From contig NZ_JARVSC010000004.1 in the NCBI RefSeq assembly GCF_030209375.1, forward strand, positions 62,001 to 126,000: 64,000 nt of DNA. Direction: 5' to 3'. Source of the DNA: Plantibacter sp. ME-Dv--P-122b. GTDB lineage: Bacteria; Actinomycetota; Actinomycetes; Actinomycetales; Microbacteriaceae. The position numbers and the translations under genes are program-made. This document shows, one piece after another, positions 51,302 through 58,653 of this stretch (position 1 is the stretch's first letter; every line of letters begins with the position of its first letter). The notes beneath the pieces were generated by a model that worked only from the letters and a program-made list of their open reading frames with translations, searched no databases and had not been told where the DNA came from.

Positions 51302-51356
51302 GTCGCCCGGAACTGTCCGAAACCGAACCGGATCTGTGCAGATTCGGGCGATTCAG
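51298..51356. terminator. Hairpin repeat overlapping the stop codons of two convergent genes
   Basis: CTGAGTCGCCCG (51298-51309) pairs with CGGGCGATTCAG (51345-51356) with one G-T. The left arm includes the ThrE-like stop and the right arm includes the stop of the GrpB fusion gene. The loop has CTGTCCGAA and GTGCAG as at 22155. Confidence 0.8.
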
Positions 51357-52426
51357 TGGTTCAGCGCTGCCCGCGCTCGCGCCTTGATCGCGAGGATGAC
51401 CTCGGTCTTCGCGTCGGCGTAGTCGTTCATGTCGTCCCAGGACCTCCCGAGCAACTCCCGCTTGGTGCGCTCGTACAGCGCGCGGTCGTCGGTGTCGGAA
51501 CGCAGGTGGTCTCGGAGGAGGAGGTACTCGTCGATCTCGGGGGCGCCCTGCTCGTAGAGGTGCACGTGGACGTCGCGCTCCGGCGTCCGGACCATCCGAT
51601 GGCGGGGTTCACGGACGCGCAGCACGTAGCCGGCGACCAGCAGGGGGTCGAGGTAGTCCTCCTCCGCCGTGATGTCCTCCACGGCGACCACGATGTCGAC
51701 GATCGGCTTCGCCGCGAGTCCGGGCACCGAGGTCGAGCCGATGTGCTCGATCGCGACGGCACTGGCGCCGAGGGCGTCGACGATGCACCGCCGGTGACGG
51801 TCGAACTGCTCCGGCCACTGCGGGTCGGCCTCATGCAGCTCGACCCGGACCGGCTCGGGGCCTCCGACCAGCTCGAGTGTCGTGACGTCCGGGCGGCGGG
51901 GGCGTCGGCCCAAGCCGTTCTGGATGGCGCGGATGTTGTCGCCCAGCACCCCCGATGCCAGGAGACCGGAGCCGAGCGGACCCGACGGATCGGTTCCGAG
52001 GCCTGGGAGGAGCCGGAGTGCCGAGCGGACCGGGTCGCTCAGGTGGTCGAGCTGCCAGGCGATCTCGGCCGTGCCTGCTCCGGCCTGATGCAGCTCGGCG
52101 GCCTTCGCCGCGTAGGCGGCGGCGCCGAGCGCGTGGGCGCCCATGTGCGCGACACCTGCTGCCTGCCCGGCCGACCACGCGGCGGCTTTGGCGGCGGGTG
52201 AGGACACCACCTGCGAGGCCCGGTTGGCGACGAAGCGTCGGCGGATCTCCCCGGCGGTGTCGAGGTCACCGGATGCGAACGCGCGAGCGCGCGCGATGGC
52301 GTCACTCGGACGATCGTCGTCCGGCGCCTCCGCTTCGAACAGCGGCAGGACCCGCTCGGCGCAGTCCGCGGCCCAAGCGGCGACGAGACGGCGGTCGGCT
52401 TCACTGAGGGACTGCGGGGAGAGCAT
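51353..52426 (-). CDS. Imm-5-like immunity-domain and GrpB (UPF0157) fusion protein
   Basis: A 357-residue protein joining two unrelated families. Residues about 5-165 resemble the Imm-5-like helical domain (DRRLVAAWAADCAERVLPLF, then VAHMGAHALGAAAYAAKAAE), suggested to be an immunity protein. Residues about 185-350 are GrpB/UPF0157, a nucleotidyltransferase-like fold: AIEHIGSTSVPGLAAKPIVD, and YLLLRDHLRSD with ALYERTKRELLG. Both parts are complete. Function of the fusion is unknown. I preferred the ATG at 52426. Confidence 0.8.
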   Translation of the reverse strand: MLSPQSLSEADRRLVAAWAADCAERVLPLFEAEAPDDDRPSDAIARARAFASGDLDTAGEIRRRFVANRASQVVSSPAAKAAAWSAGQAAGVAHMGAHALGAAAYAAKAAELHQAGAGTAEIAWQLDHLSDPVRSALRLLPGLGTDPSGPLGSGLLASGVLGDNIRAIQNGLGRRPRRPDVTTLELVGGPEPVRVELHEADPQWPEQFDRHRRCIVDALGASAVAIEHIGSTSVPGLAAKPIVDIVVAVEDITAEEDYLDPLLVAGYVLRVREPRHRMVRTPERDVHVHLYEQGAPEIDEYLLLRDHLRSDTDDRALYERTKRELLGRSWDDMNDYADAKTEVILAIKARARAALNH

Positions 52427-52485
52427 GCTCCACCCTCGCACACTCGCCGCGGTCGGAGCATGGGCAGGGGGGTTAGCGTAGAGGG

Positions 52486-53070
52486 ATGGCCGCCCTGAAC
52501 CTGCCCGTGATCTCCTGCAGCCTCGATCCGGCGAGTCGAAGCCGGACCCTCGCTTCGGCGAGCGGCGAGCTGTTGCGCGAGCAAGGCCATGACTCGTCCG
52601 TCATCGATCTGGCCGAGATGGAGCTGCCGGCGTTCGACAACGACCGGGTCTTCGCGAGCCCCGCGTTCCGGAGGCTGCACGAGCTGATCACCGCGGCCGA
52701 CGGGGTCGTCCTCGCCTTCCCGGTCTACAACTGGGCGCCGGCCGCGTCGGTGAAGTCGCTCATCGAGGCGACCGGCGCGACCGGCGAGGACGGCAGGGTC
52801 GCCGCCTGGTTCGACAAGGTCGTGACCTTCGTCTGCGCCGCCGGCCTGCCGCACAGCTACATGGCGACCGCCGCGCTCGGGCAGTCGCTCATGCTGGACT
52901 TCAAGTGCGTCATCAACCCGTACACGGCCTACCTGTCGGAGCGGGATTGGGAGGCGGCCGGCCTGCTGAAGACGGATCGTGCCGAGCGGCTCGCCAAGAC
53001 GATGACCGTGCATGCGGAGTTGTCTGCGCTCCTCGCCGAGCGGAGCTACCGCTCGGTGTGGGAGGTGTGA
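52486..53070 (+). CDS. NADPH-dependent FMN reductase
   Basis: A 194-residue flavodoxin-fold reductase. The phosphate loop is SCSLDPASRSRTLA, and AFPVYNWAPAASVKSLIEA binds FMN and the substrate. VVTFVCAAGLPHSYMATAAL is the third strand region. It reduces flavin or quinones with NADPH. The last 25 codons are repeated just downstream, outside the gene. Confidence 0.88.
   Translation: MAALNLPVISCSLDPASRSRTLASASGELLREQGHDSSVIDLAEMELPAFDNDRVFASPAFRRLHELITAADGVVLAFPVYNWAPAASVKSLIEATGATGEDGRVAAWFDKVVTFVCAAGLPHSYMATAALGQSLMLDFKCVINPYTAYLSERDWEAAGLLKTDRAERLAKTMTVHAELSALLAERSYRSVWEV
52990..53070 (+). repeat. First copy of an 89-base-period tandem duplication
   Basis: Bases 52990-53070, the C-terminal coding end of the FMN reductase, recur at 53079-53159 with five or six differences (period 89). 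Only this copy is in frame with the reductase. Confidence 0.9.
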
Positions 53071-53078
53071 GACCTGGT

Positions 53079-53159
53079 CTCGCCAGGACGATGAGCGTGC
53101 ATGCGGAGCTGTCCGGGCTCCTCGCCGAGCGGAGCTACCGCTCGGTGTGGGAGGTGTGA
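53079..53159 (+). pseudogene. Orphan duplicate of the FMN reductase C-terminus
   Basis: This second copy would encode SVHAELSGLLAERSYRSVWEV with its own stop at 53157-53159, out of any longer gene. It has an ATG in place (at 53091) but no clear ribosome-binding site. Most changes keep the protein sequence, consistent with a recent duplication. Confidence 0.75.
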
Positions 53160-53184
53160 GGGCGGAGCGTCACGATCCAGTGCC

Positions 53185-54300
53185 TCACAGGCGCACGACG
53201 AGCTTGCGGGCTGAGACGCCGTCATGGAGTCGGTCCAGGGCCGGCTGGATCGCCTCGAGGCCGTCGCCCACCACCTCGGGAGCGGGCGCGCAGACGTGGC
53301 GTCCATCGGCGAGGGCGCTCGGCAGGTAGTCCTCCCACAGCATCGGCCCGACCTCGTTGGTCATGAGCGAGCTGCCCCACACGTACCGTGCCGAGATCCC
53401 CGCCCGACGGGCGCGGACCTGGAGCGCGACGTTGGCCGCGACGAGCCGGGTCATGGTGCGGACGAACGTCAGGCTCGGACCGGCCCGACGCGGCAGCGAT
53501 CCGAATGACACCGACGGGCTCGCGAGCGCGACGCGGCGTGCACCCGTGGCGGCGGCGACGGCGACGGCTGGTTCTGCGGAGCCGGTCCCGACGGCGAGGA
53601 CGCCGACGACCGAGGAGCCGCGGAGGGCGCTGATGAGATCCGCCACGACGGTCGGGCTGCGGTAGTCGAACACGAGGTCGGCGCCGAGCTCGCGCACGCG
53701 GTCGTGGTTGTGCGGAGAGGCGGTGGTCGCGACCCGGTGGCCGGAGGCGACCGCGAGCTGGATGGCGTTGCTCCCGACGCTCGTGGCGCCGCCCCAGACG
53801 ACGACGGTCGTCCCGGTGGGCGACGGGTGCTCCGAAGGGTGGGGGAGTGCGAGGTGGTCGCTCTGGAAGAGCGCGGTCGCGGCGGTCGAGATCCCGAGCG
53901 GGAGGACGACCGCGTCCTCGTCGCGCAGTGCGTCCGGGATCGGGGCCGCGAGGTCCGCTCGCACGACGGTGAACTGCTGGAACCCGCCCTCGGCGTCATG
54001 GCGCCGTCCGCGCTCCATGCCGACCGCGTACGCCACGACGCGGTCGCCCACCGCGAAACGATCGACACCGGGCCCGATGGCCACGACCTCGCCCGCGATG
54101 TCCTCACCGAGCACGGCGGGCGAGGGGAGCCAGCGGTACATGAGGTTGCCGGTCCGCTGTTTGACGTCGTCGAGCGGGTTCACCGCGACCGCGCGGTTCC
54201 GGATGAGGAGTTCGCCCGGGCCGGGTTCGTGCATCGCGGCCGGACCGACGACGAGGTCCGCGCGGGGTGCTGGCAGCCAGGCTGCGGTGTTCGTCGGCAT
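53185..54300 (-). CDS. Zinc-independent MDR-family quinone oxidoreductase
   Basis: A 371-residue medium-chain dehydrogenase. The GroES-like domain has PGPGELLIRNRAVAVNPLDD and VLGEDIAGEVVAIGPGVDRF; the cofactor loop VVWGGATSVGSNAIQLAVAS (near 170) is an NADPH-type variant. No structural zinc Cys cluster is seen, fitting quinone reductases or enoyl reductases. It is divergent from a TetR gene, with two operator-like repeats between. Confidence 0.89.
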   Translation of the reverse strand: MPTNTAAWLPAPRADLVVGPAAMHEPGPGELLIRNRAVAVNPLDDVKQRTGNLMYRWLPSPAVLGEDIAGEVVAIGPGVDRFAVGDRVVAYAVGMERGRRHDAEGGFQQFTVVRADLAAPIPDALRDEDAVVLPLGISTAATALFQSDHLALPHPSEHPSPTGTTVVVWGGATSVGSNAIQLAVASGHRVATTASPHNHDRVRELGADLVFDYRSPTVVADLISALRGSSVVGVLAVGTGSAEPAVAVAAATGARRVALASPSVSFGSLPRRAGPSLTFVRTMTRLVAANVALQVRARRAGISARYVWGSSLMTNEVGPMLWEDYLPSALADGRHVCAPAPEVVGDGLEAIQPALDRLHDGVSARKLVVRL

Positions 54301-54338
54301 GAGGTCTCCAAGGGTGTTGCGGATTGGCGTGGTGATGA

Positions 54339-54382
54339 TGACACGGTGTGCCATCACTCTACACCCGACGACACGACGTGTC
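54339..54382. promoter_or_regulatory. Paired inverted repeats, TetR operator candidates
   Basis: TGACACGGTGTGCCA (54339-54353) and GACACGACGTGTC (54370-54382) share the symmetry GACAC-N-GTGTC and have centres 30 bases apart, in the divergent promoter of the quinone reductase and TetR genes. The second touches the TetR start region (18 bases before the ATG). Confidence 0.6.
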
Positions 54383-54400
54383 ATCGGCTATCCTGATCGC

Positions 54401-54967
54401 ATGGCACGCTGGGCTCCCGACGCCGCTCTCCGACTCGAGGGCGCTGCGATGGCGCTCTTCGCCGAGCGGGGCTTCGCAGCGACGACGGTCCCGGAGATCG
54501 CCGAAGCCGCCGGGCTCACCACCCGCACGTTCTTCCGTCATTTCGCCGACAAGCGCGACGTGCTCTTCCTCCGCGAGCGCGAGCTCCCGACCGTGGTCGG
54601 ACGGCTGGTCGCCGCGGCGCCACCAGGACTCGACCCGCTCGCGCTGGTGATGTCCGGCCTCGAGACCGTGGCCGCCGGCGAGCTGCAGCGCTGGCGGGAC
54701 GACATCGCCGCCCGCCGTGCTGTCATCCGGTCGGAACCGCAGCTGCGCGAGCGGGAACGGCTGAAGTCGGCGGTCCTCACCGACGCGATGCGCGATGGCC
54801 TCATGGAGAGTGGTGTCACATCAGCCGACGCGGCGCTCGCAGCGTCCATCGGTTCGGCACTCTTCGACGCCTCCCTCGAGCAGTGGCTCGCCGGACCGGA
54901 CGACGCGCTCCTCGTCGACGTGCTCCGCGCGATGCGCGCCCGACTCGGCGACCTGGCGGGTCGCTAG
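54401..54967 (+). CDS. TetR/AcrR-family transcriptional regulator
   Basis: A 188-residue regulator. Helix-turn-helix: RLEGAAMALFAERGFAATTV, PEIAEAAGLTTRTFFRHFAD (residues about 10-55). The C-terminal helical domain is Arg- and Ala-rich. It is divergent from the quinone reductase gene and probably represses it until a quinone-like or electrophilic ligand binds. The ATG at 54401 is close to the operator. The stop shares the CTAG sequence with the convergent small membrane gene's stop. Confidence 0.88.
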   Translation: MARWAPDAALRLEGAAMALFAERGFAATTVPEIAEAAGLTTRTFFRHFADKRDVLFLRERELPTVVGRLVAAAPPGLDPLALVMSGLETVAAGELQRWRDDIAARRAVIRSEPQLRERERLKSAVLTDAMRDGLMESGVTSADAALAASIGSALFDASLEQWLAGPDDALLVDVLRAMRARLGDLAGR

Positions 54968-55254
54968 GGCCAATCACGGCTCCGCGCCTGCTGCTCCGGG
55001 AGCCCGACCTGCCACAGGATGAACGCCACCGCGCTGCAGACCGCGAGCGCGGCGCCGATGATCAGTGCAGCCGTGCCGGTGGAGGCGAGCCAGTCGTGGT
55101 GGCTGATCCAGCCGGGATCGTCCTGCGGGAAGTCGAGGAACGAAGCGTAGGTCGAGATGCTCACGACGCCTGCCCCCAGGAACGCCGCGGCCAAGACTGA
55201 TGCGCACCAGGACAGGGTCAGCCAGCCTCGGGAACGGCCCGCGCTTCGGGTCAT
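54964..55254 (-). CDS. Small two-helix membrane protein
   Basis: A 96-residue protein I do not recognise. Two hydrophobic segments (LSWCASVLAAAFLGAGVVSI and AALIIGAALAVCSAVAFILW) flank an acidic, Trp-containing outer loop with FPQDDPGWISHHDW. I chose ATG 55254, ten bases after the lipoprotein stop; a GTG at 55284 is possible and would overlap that gene. Likely cotranscribed with the lipoprotein. Confidence 0.7.
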   Translation of the reverse strand: MTRSAGRSRGWLTLSWCASVLAAAFLGAGVVSISTYASFLDFPQDDPGWISHHDWLASTGTAALIIGAALAVCSAVAFILWQVGLPEQQARSRDWP

Positions 55255-55264
55255 CGGTAGCTTC

Positions 55265-56410
55265 TCACTCGTGCCGACCGACACCCGGACAGGCTGGCGC
55301 CTGGGCGAGCCACCAGGCTGCGATCGCCCGATCGGCCTCGCTGGGGTCGCGTGGTGCGTCCAGCTCGTCGTCGGCGGTGCCGCACGGCTGGGCCGTGAAG
55401 CCGGCGATCCGCGGATTGTCGGCGCTCATCGTGAACGAGATGGCCGTCTCCGAGGCGTTCGCGAGCGTCGTCACCTGCTGGTAAGCCGCCCACTGCGGAC
55501 TCGCCTGCAGTTCCGCGAAGGGCATTCCCCCCAATGGTGTGTCCTCGGGGAACACGACCGAGACGTTCAGCTGATCGGGCCGGTTGCTGCCTGCGCCGCG
55601 TTGCTCCGCGTACCAGTCGATGGCTGCCACCGAGCCACCGAGGGGCGCGAGGACGGCGGTCGTCCCCTCGATCGCCGCGATGGTCTCCAGCACGGATGCC
55701 GGCACCGGCAGGCCCCATGCCAGGACGTGCGCGCCCGCCGATCCGGGGTCGAGGTTGGTCAACACGAGCGAGGTCTCCGCCGACGCCAGCGGCTTCGGGA
55801 GCTCTGCCTGGAATCCGCCCAGGAGTCGCGCGGCATCCGTCGGCGTCAGCGGGTCGTCGTACAGGAACAGGACCTTGAGCTCGGACGATGCCGGCCGGAT
55901 CTCGTGGGCGGCGATCGCGATGAGCTCGACCTCGACGGATGCGACCCGGACCGCATCGACCTCGACCGGATCCGTGTCGGCCGCCCAGTCGCGCCAGGCC
56001 GTCACGGTCGCATCGATCGTCTTCGCTGGTGCACCGGTGTCGAATCGGACGGAACCCCCTGCTGCGTCCTCGATGATCAACTCGCCGGATTCCTTGCCGT
56101 CGGTCGCCTGGGCCGCCGCCGCCGCGACGCCGGTGTAGGACTCGGGTGGAGCGCCGCCGGCCATCTCGACGGTGATCCTGGCGCTGTAATACGTCTCGAG
56201 CCCGCCGCCGTTCGACGCCTCGACCGTCCCGGTGACGTCCGCCACATCGGGCAGACCCTCGACGGCCTCGACGAGCGACGCTCGTGCCCCATCGGCGTCA
56301 GCGCTCGAACCGCATCCGGTCAGCAGGACGGCGGCTGTGATCGCCCCGAGTCCGACGGCGATCGCCCGGCGTGCGTTCCGGCGCGCGCGGGCGCCTCGTG
56401 ATTCCCCCAT
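55265..56410 (-). CDS. Hypothetical lipoprotein
   Basis: A 381-residue exported protein. The signal peptide has a basic start (RARRNARRA), a hydrophobic core and lipobox LTGC (Cys near 33), then an alpha/beta mature region with no family I recognise. A recurring pattern of small, Ala/Val-rich strands suggests two similar halves, and Cys residues near the C-terminus (QPCGTADDEL and APACPGVG) may pair. It starts 73 bases from the divergent membrane gene. Confidence 0.72.
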   Translation of the reverse strand: MGESRGARARRNARRAIAVGLGAITAAVLLTGCGSSADADGARASLVEAVEGLPDVADVTGTVEASNGGGLETYYSARITVEMAGGAPPESYTGVAAAAAQATDGKESGELIIEDAAGGSVRFDTGAPAKTIDATVTAWRDWAADTDPVEVDAVRVASVEVELIAIAAHEIRPASSELKVLFLYDDPLTPTDAARLLGGFQAELPKPLASAETSLVLTNLDPGSAGAHVLAWGLPVPASVLETIAAIEGTTAVLAPLGGSVAAIDWYAEQRGAGSNRPDQLNVSVVFPEDTPLGGMPFAELQASPQWAAYQQVTTLANASETAISFTMSADNPRIAGFTAQPCGTADDELDAPRDPSEADRAIAAWWLAQAPACPGVGRHE

Positions 56411-56483
56411 GCAGGGAGGCTATCGCGACGCCGCGCTCGTCGTCCGGCGGGCGGCGGGGCATCCGATGGTCGAGGATGGAGCC

Positions 56484-57080
56484 ATGCCGAACCGGGAGTC
56501 GTCCACCACCAACCCGTATCGGATGAGCCGTCGTCGCATCACGACGTGGACTGGCGCGCTCATCGCCTCCGTGGTGCTGCTCGTCGTCGTCGCGATCGTC
56601 TTGGCCGCAATCGGCGGCGACAGTGCAGAGTCCTGGGTCGCGATCGTCCTGTTCGTGGCGTTCGGCGTACCCGTCGCCGCGGCCGCCGTCATGGGCGGGT
56701 TGGCGATCGCCTCATGGGGGTGGGTGGCCGGCACGGTGTTCGGTGTGGGGTGGCTGACGCTGCTCGTCGTCATCGTGAACAACGGGTTCCATCTGCTCTT
56801 CGACGGGCAGGCCGTGGGGCCCGTGATCTACGACGAGGCGATCTGGCAGATCGGCGGAGTGGGCGGGCTGGTCGTCGGTGGGGTGTTGTTCTTCGTCGCC
56901 GGCTGGCAGGGCGATGTCCCGATGTGGATCGGCGGGCCGGCCGGGGGTATCGACATCTCGCGCAGGCGCTTGTCGGGTAGAGGCGACGATTCGACAGGCT
57001 CTGGCGCGGTGGTCCCGCCACCGAAGCGGAAGCCGCGTCCGAAACCGAAGCGTCGCCCGAAGCAGCAGCGACGTCGCTGA
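56484..57080 (+). CDS. Hypothetical membrane protein with basic C-terminal tail
   Basis: A 198-residue protein with four hydrophobic segments (25-50, 57-80, 86-105 and 128-148), and a C-terminal tail very rich in Lys, Arg and Pro (PPPKRKPRPKPKRRPKQQRRR in the last residues, abbreviated). The tail could bind nucleic acid or membrane phosphates. No family recognised. The ATG at 56484 follows GGATGGAG. It converges on a small Gly-rich protein gene. Confidence 0.72.
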   Translation: MPNRESSTTNPYRMSRRRITTWTGALIASVVLLVVVAIVLAAIGGDSAESWVAIVLFVAFGVPVAAAAVMGGLAIASWGWVAGTVFGVGWLTLLVVIVNNGFHLLFDGQAVGPVIYDEAIWQIGGVGGLVVGGVLFFVAGWQGDVPMWIGGPAGGIDISRRRLSGRGDDSTGSGAVVPPPKRKPRPKPKRRPKQQRRR

Positions 57081-57107
57081 CGATCTGGCGTGGTCCGGGC
57101 CGACCGA

Positions 57108-57377
57108 TCAGTCGCCGCCGCCCCCGCCGCCCCCGTCTCCGCCGCCGCCGGAGTCGCCGCTGCTCCCACCGTCCCAACCGCCGGAGTCGCTTCCGCCGTG
57201 GTGGCCGCCGCCGTGGTGACCGTCGCTGCCGACGATGAACGGCATACCGGAGTCCGACGTCGTACCACCGCGATGCTTCGACCCGCCGGCACGTCGTCTG
57301 GCCTGCACGGTGATCGTGAAGACGATGACCGCGACGGCGGCGAGGACCACGAGCATGATGACGGTTGAGCTGTCCAT
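57108..57377 (-). CDS. Small single-helix protein with Gly/Asp-rich tail
   Basis: An 89-residue protein. One N-terminal helix (VIMLVVLAAVAVIVFTITVQ) is followed by a basic joint and a tail of Gly, His, Ser and Asp (GHHGGGHHGGSDSGGWDG, then Gly/Asp repeats). His and Asp might bind metal. Similar short proteins with Gly-rich ends are common in actinobacteria, without assigned function. Confidence 0.72.
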   Translation of the reverse strand: MDSSTVIMLVVLAAVAVIVFTITVQARRRAGGSKHRGGTTSDSGMPFIVGSDGHHGGGHHGGSDSGGWDGGSSGDSGGGGDGGGGGGGD

Positions 57378-57447
57378 GGCTCGACCGTAGCGATGTCCGA
57401 CGGCTGTCGCATCTCCCGCGCGGCGAGTATCGGCGTCCGACCGGACC

Positions 57448-58494
57448 TCAGCGCCTCGGGATCGTGGAACCGCGGAGGACGAGGCGGCCCGGCAGGTACT
57501 CGACCCCCTGCGCGACCTCCGTGCCCTCGATCGCCTCGAAGATGCGGGTGGCGGCGAGTCGGCCGAGCTGTTGCAGGTTGGCATCGATCGACGACAGCTC
57601 CGGGCGGGAGTTGGTGGCCAGGATCTCCCAGTTGTCGAAGCTGACGACCGCGACGTCGCTCGGGACGTCGCGCCCGAGGTCGCGGACGGTGTCGAGCACG
57701 CCGCGGGCGATCTGGTCGGAACCGGCGACGATGCCGTCGATCTCCGGGTGCTGTGCGAGCAGCATCGCCGCCGCATCGCGACCCCAGTGCTCGGTCCACT
57801 CTGAGAACATCGGCGTACCGACGAGGTCCAGACCCGCCGCGGCGAGGGCGTTCTGCACGCCCGTCACGCGGTCCCTGGCCGCCGCGTACTGCGGTTCACC
57901 CGTGATCATCGCGATGCGGGAACGCCCGCACGCGATCAGGTGCTCGACGGCGAGGCGCCCGCCGTCGCGGTTGTCGGGGGTGATCGACACGTCGGTCGGG
58001 TCGTCGGACGGCGCGTACGCGTAGACGACCGGGACGGGCAGTTTGTGGCCGAGCGAGGGGCGTGGGTCCGTCGTGCGGCCCACGACGATGATGCCGTCGA
58101 CGCGCCGGGTGAGGAGGGCGTTCAGGTGATGCTGCTCGCGGATGGCGTCCCCGCGGGCGTCGCACAGGAACACGTTGACCTGCCCGGCGCCGAACGCGTC
58201 CTCGGCGCCCATGAGGATGGGGATGACGAAGCGGCCCTCGAGGTCGCTCGTCAGGAGACCGACGGTGCCGGTGCGCCCGTTGATGAGACTGCGGGCCAGC
58301 TCGTTCGGGGTGAAGGCGACTTCCTTCGCGGCGTCGAGCACCCGCTGCCGGGTCTTCGGGGCGACCTCGCTCCGTCCGTTGATGGCCTTCGAGGCGGTGG
58401 CCATCGAGACGCCTGCAATCCGTGCGACGTCGCCCAGGGTCGCCGCTCGGCCGGGGGTACCGGTTGCCGACGCACCGACATCACTGTCTGGCAT
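57448..58494 (-). CDS. LacI-family transcriptional regulator
   Basis: A 348-residue repressor. DNA-binding head ATLGDVARIAGVSMATASKA (about 18-38) and the hinge NELARSLINGRTGTVGLL, then the periplasmic-binding-type sugar domain with VDGIIVVGRTTDPRPS, VSITPDNRDGGRLAVEHLI and DQIARGVLDTVRDLGRDVPS. It is divergent from the sugar importer and GH127 genes, with palindromes between, so it probably releases these operons when an arabinose-type sugar binds. Confidence 0.92.
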   Translation of the reverse strand: MPDSDVGASATGTPGRAATLGDVARIAGVSMATASKAINGRSEVAPKTRQRVLDAAKEVAFTPNELARSLINGRTGTVGLLTSDLEGRFVIPILMGAEDAFGAGQVNVFLCDARGDAIREQHHLNALLTRRVDGIIVVGRTTDPRPSLGHKLPVPVVYAYAPSDDPTDVSITPDNRDGGRLAVEHLIACGRSRIAMITGEPQYAAARDRVTGVQNALAAAGLDLVGTPMFSEWTEHWGRDAAAMLLAQHPEIDGIVAGSDQIARGVLDTVRDLGRDVPSDVAVVSFDNWEILATNSRPELSSIDANLQQLGRLAATRIFEAIEGTEVAQGVEYLPGRLVLRGSTIPRR

Positions 58495-58507
58495 TGCTCC
58501 CCCTCTT

Positions 58508-58594
58508 CGTTTCCGAAACGTTACCGGACTTCGCTCTTGACGCTACACCGATCCCAGGCTAGCTTTACCGAAAGGCGTTTCGAGAGTTTCGAAA
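58508..58594. promoter_or_regulatory. LacI operators and promoter of the sugar operon
   Basis: CGTTTCCGAAACG (58508-58520) is a perfect 13-base palindrome near the LacI start. TTGACG (58537-58542) and TAGCTT (58560-58565) form a plausible promoter with 17 bases between. TTTCGAAA (58587-58594), inside a longer GTTTCGAAAAC, is a second, weaker palindrome after the likely transcript start. The arrangement could loop the DNA. Confidence 0.65.
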
Positions 58595-58653
58595 ACCTCC
58601 CATGCACCGCCGGACCCGACCGGTCCGCTCAACGATGAGTCAGAGGAGTCACC

